NCBI GenBank assembly: GCA_905215125.1
Contig: CAJMOV010000129.1
Span: 1-5,994 of the forward strand
Direction: 5' to 3'
DNA from: an uncultured bacterium
GTDB lineage: Bacteria > Bacillota > Clostridia > Oscillospirales > Butyricicoccaceae
Length of the DNA stretch: 5,994 bases
Position 1 is the first letter of the stretch, and each line of letters opens with the position of its first letter. Both the position numbers and the translations under genes were made by a program. The notes under the pieces are model-generated. The model worked only from the letters and a program-made list of their open reading frames with translations, searched no databases and was not told the DNA's origin. Shown one piece after another: positions 5,241 to 5,994 of the stretch.

Positions 5241-5994
5241 ATGAAAGTAGCCTTTTACACCCTGGGCTGTAAAACCAATCAGTTTGAAACGCAGGCTCTT
5301 GAACGAATGTTTGCTTCTCGTGGTCACACCATTGTCGACTTCCGCGACAGGGCGGATGTATACGTCGTCAACACCTGCACTGTGACGGCGCTGGGGGACA
5401 AAAAATCGCGCATGGCGGCGCGCCGGGCCAAAAAGCTGGCGCCTGACAGCACCCTCATCGTCTGCGGCTGCTATGCCCAGGTCAACCCTGCCGAAGTACG
5501 CGAGCTGTGCGGTGCGGACATTGTCGTCGGCACGTCGGGCAAGGGGCGCATTGTAGAGCTGGCCGAGAAAGCCCAGTCAGGGCTTGCCTGCCGCGCGGAC
5601 GTCGAGCCCGCCCTCAGTCCCAAGCCTTTTGAGCTGCTGCCTGCCGGCGGGCTGCTGGGGCGCACCCGCGCCCTTTTAAAGGTGCAGGACGGCTGCCAGA
5701 GCTTCTGCGCCTACTGCTTGATCCCCTTTGCGCGCGGCCCCTCCCGTTCCATACCATTGGACGATGCTCTGCGCGAATGTACAAGGCTGGAAAGCGAAGG
5801 GTATCGTGAAATCGTCGTCACCGGCATCGAAATCAGCTCTTACGGGCCGGATCTCCCCCAGCCCTGTTCCCTGCTCGACCTGGCGCCGGCGCTGTGCGAC
5901 GCGGCGCTGGGCACCCGCATCCGCCTAGGCTCGCTGGAGCCGCGGACGGTGACGCCCGAGTTTACCGCCGCGCTGCAGGAGAAGCGCAACCTTT
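5241..5994 (+). CDS. mtaB: tRNA t6A37 methylthiotransferase MtaB (MiaB-like radical SAM enzyme), C-terminus beyond the window
   Basis: MtaB adds a methylthio group to N6-threonylcarbamoyladenosine at position 37 of tRNAs reading ANN codons, using two iron-sulfur clusters and S-adenosylmethionine. I translated 251 residues to the right edge without a stop; the family is usually about 430, so roughly the C-terminal 180, including the TRAM domain, is missing. The N-terminal methylthiotransferase domain begins MKVAFYTLGCKTNQFE and carries the cluster cysteines C10, C46 (NTCTVT) and C77 (GCYAQ). The radical SAM motif is C152-x3-C156-x2-C159 in VQDGCQSFCAYCLIPFARG, followed by VVTGIEISSYG (192-202). 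The KTNQFE start and the CLIPFARG block favour MtaB over MiaB or RimO. AGGCGG (5226-5231), 9 bases before the ATG, supports this start; an in-frame ATG at 5202 would add 13 residues but has no ribosome site. It is divergent from the carboxypeptidase gene. Confidence 0.93.
   Translation, partial: MKVAFYTLGCKTNQFETQALERMFASRGHTIVDFRDRADVYVVNTCTVTALGDKKSRMAARRAKKLAPDSTLIVCGCYAQVNPAEVRELCGADIVVGTSGKGRIVELAEKAQSGLACRADVEPALSPKPFELLPAGGLLGRTRALLKVQDGCQSFCAYCLIPFARGPSRSIPLDDALRECTRLESEGYREIVVTGIEISSYGPDLPQPCSLLDLAPALCDAALGTRIRLGSLEPRTVTPEFTAALQEKRNL

Overview
The window looks like a stretch of chromosome from a fairly GC-rich member of the Clostridia (Bacillota). This rests on Gram-positive style ribosome binding sites, sigma-A-like promoters, a lipoprotein, a penicillin-binding carboxypeptidase, an ECF transporter S component and an MtaB-type tRNA methylthiotransferase. 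The assignment is inference from gene content; no rRNA or other taxonomic marker is present. I see no tRNA, CRISPR array, insertion sequence, prophage gene or attachment site.

Five of the six genes are on the minus strand. From the right: an MtaB-type enzyme on the plus strand (5241 to beyond the right edge) is divergent from a serine-type D-Ala-D-Ala carboxypeptidase (5066 down to 3906). Next come a small P-loop ATPase-like protein of unknown role with its own strong-looking promoter (3780-3364), a structured 250-base gap with a large hairpin, and a two-gene operon of an ECF S component (3112-2558) overlapping a uridine-kinase-like P-loop protein (2565-1507). Two tandem hairpins close that operon. 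A lipoprotein with acidic repeat-type calcium-loop motifs (1289 to beyond the left edge) follows.

The genes do not form one pathway. The only tight functional unit is the S component plus kinase pair, which overlap by 8 bases and probably take up and phosphorylate a small metabolite or vitamin whose identity the sequence does not reveal. The carboxypeptidase and lipoprotein act at the cell surface, and MtaB modifies tRNA.

Most of the window is ordinary. The parts most worth a second look are the gap between the P-loop gene and the S component, where two copies of one 10-base sequence can pair with the same hairpin arm; the unassigned transporter/kinase pair; and the small, AT-richer P-loop gene.
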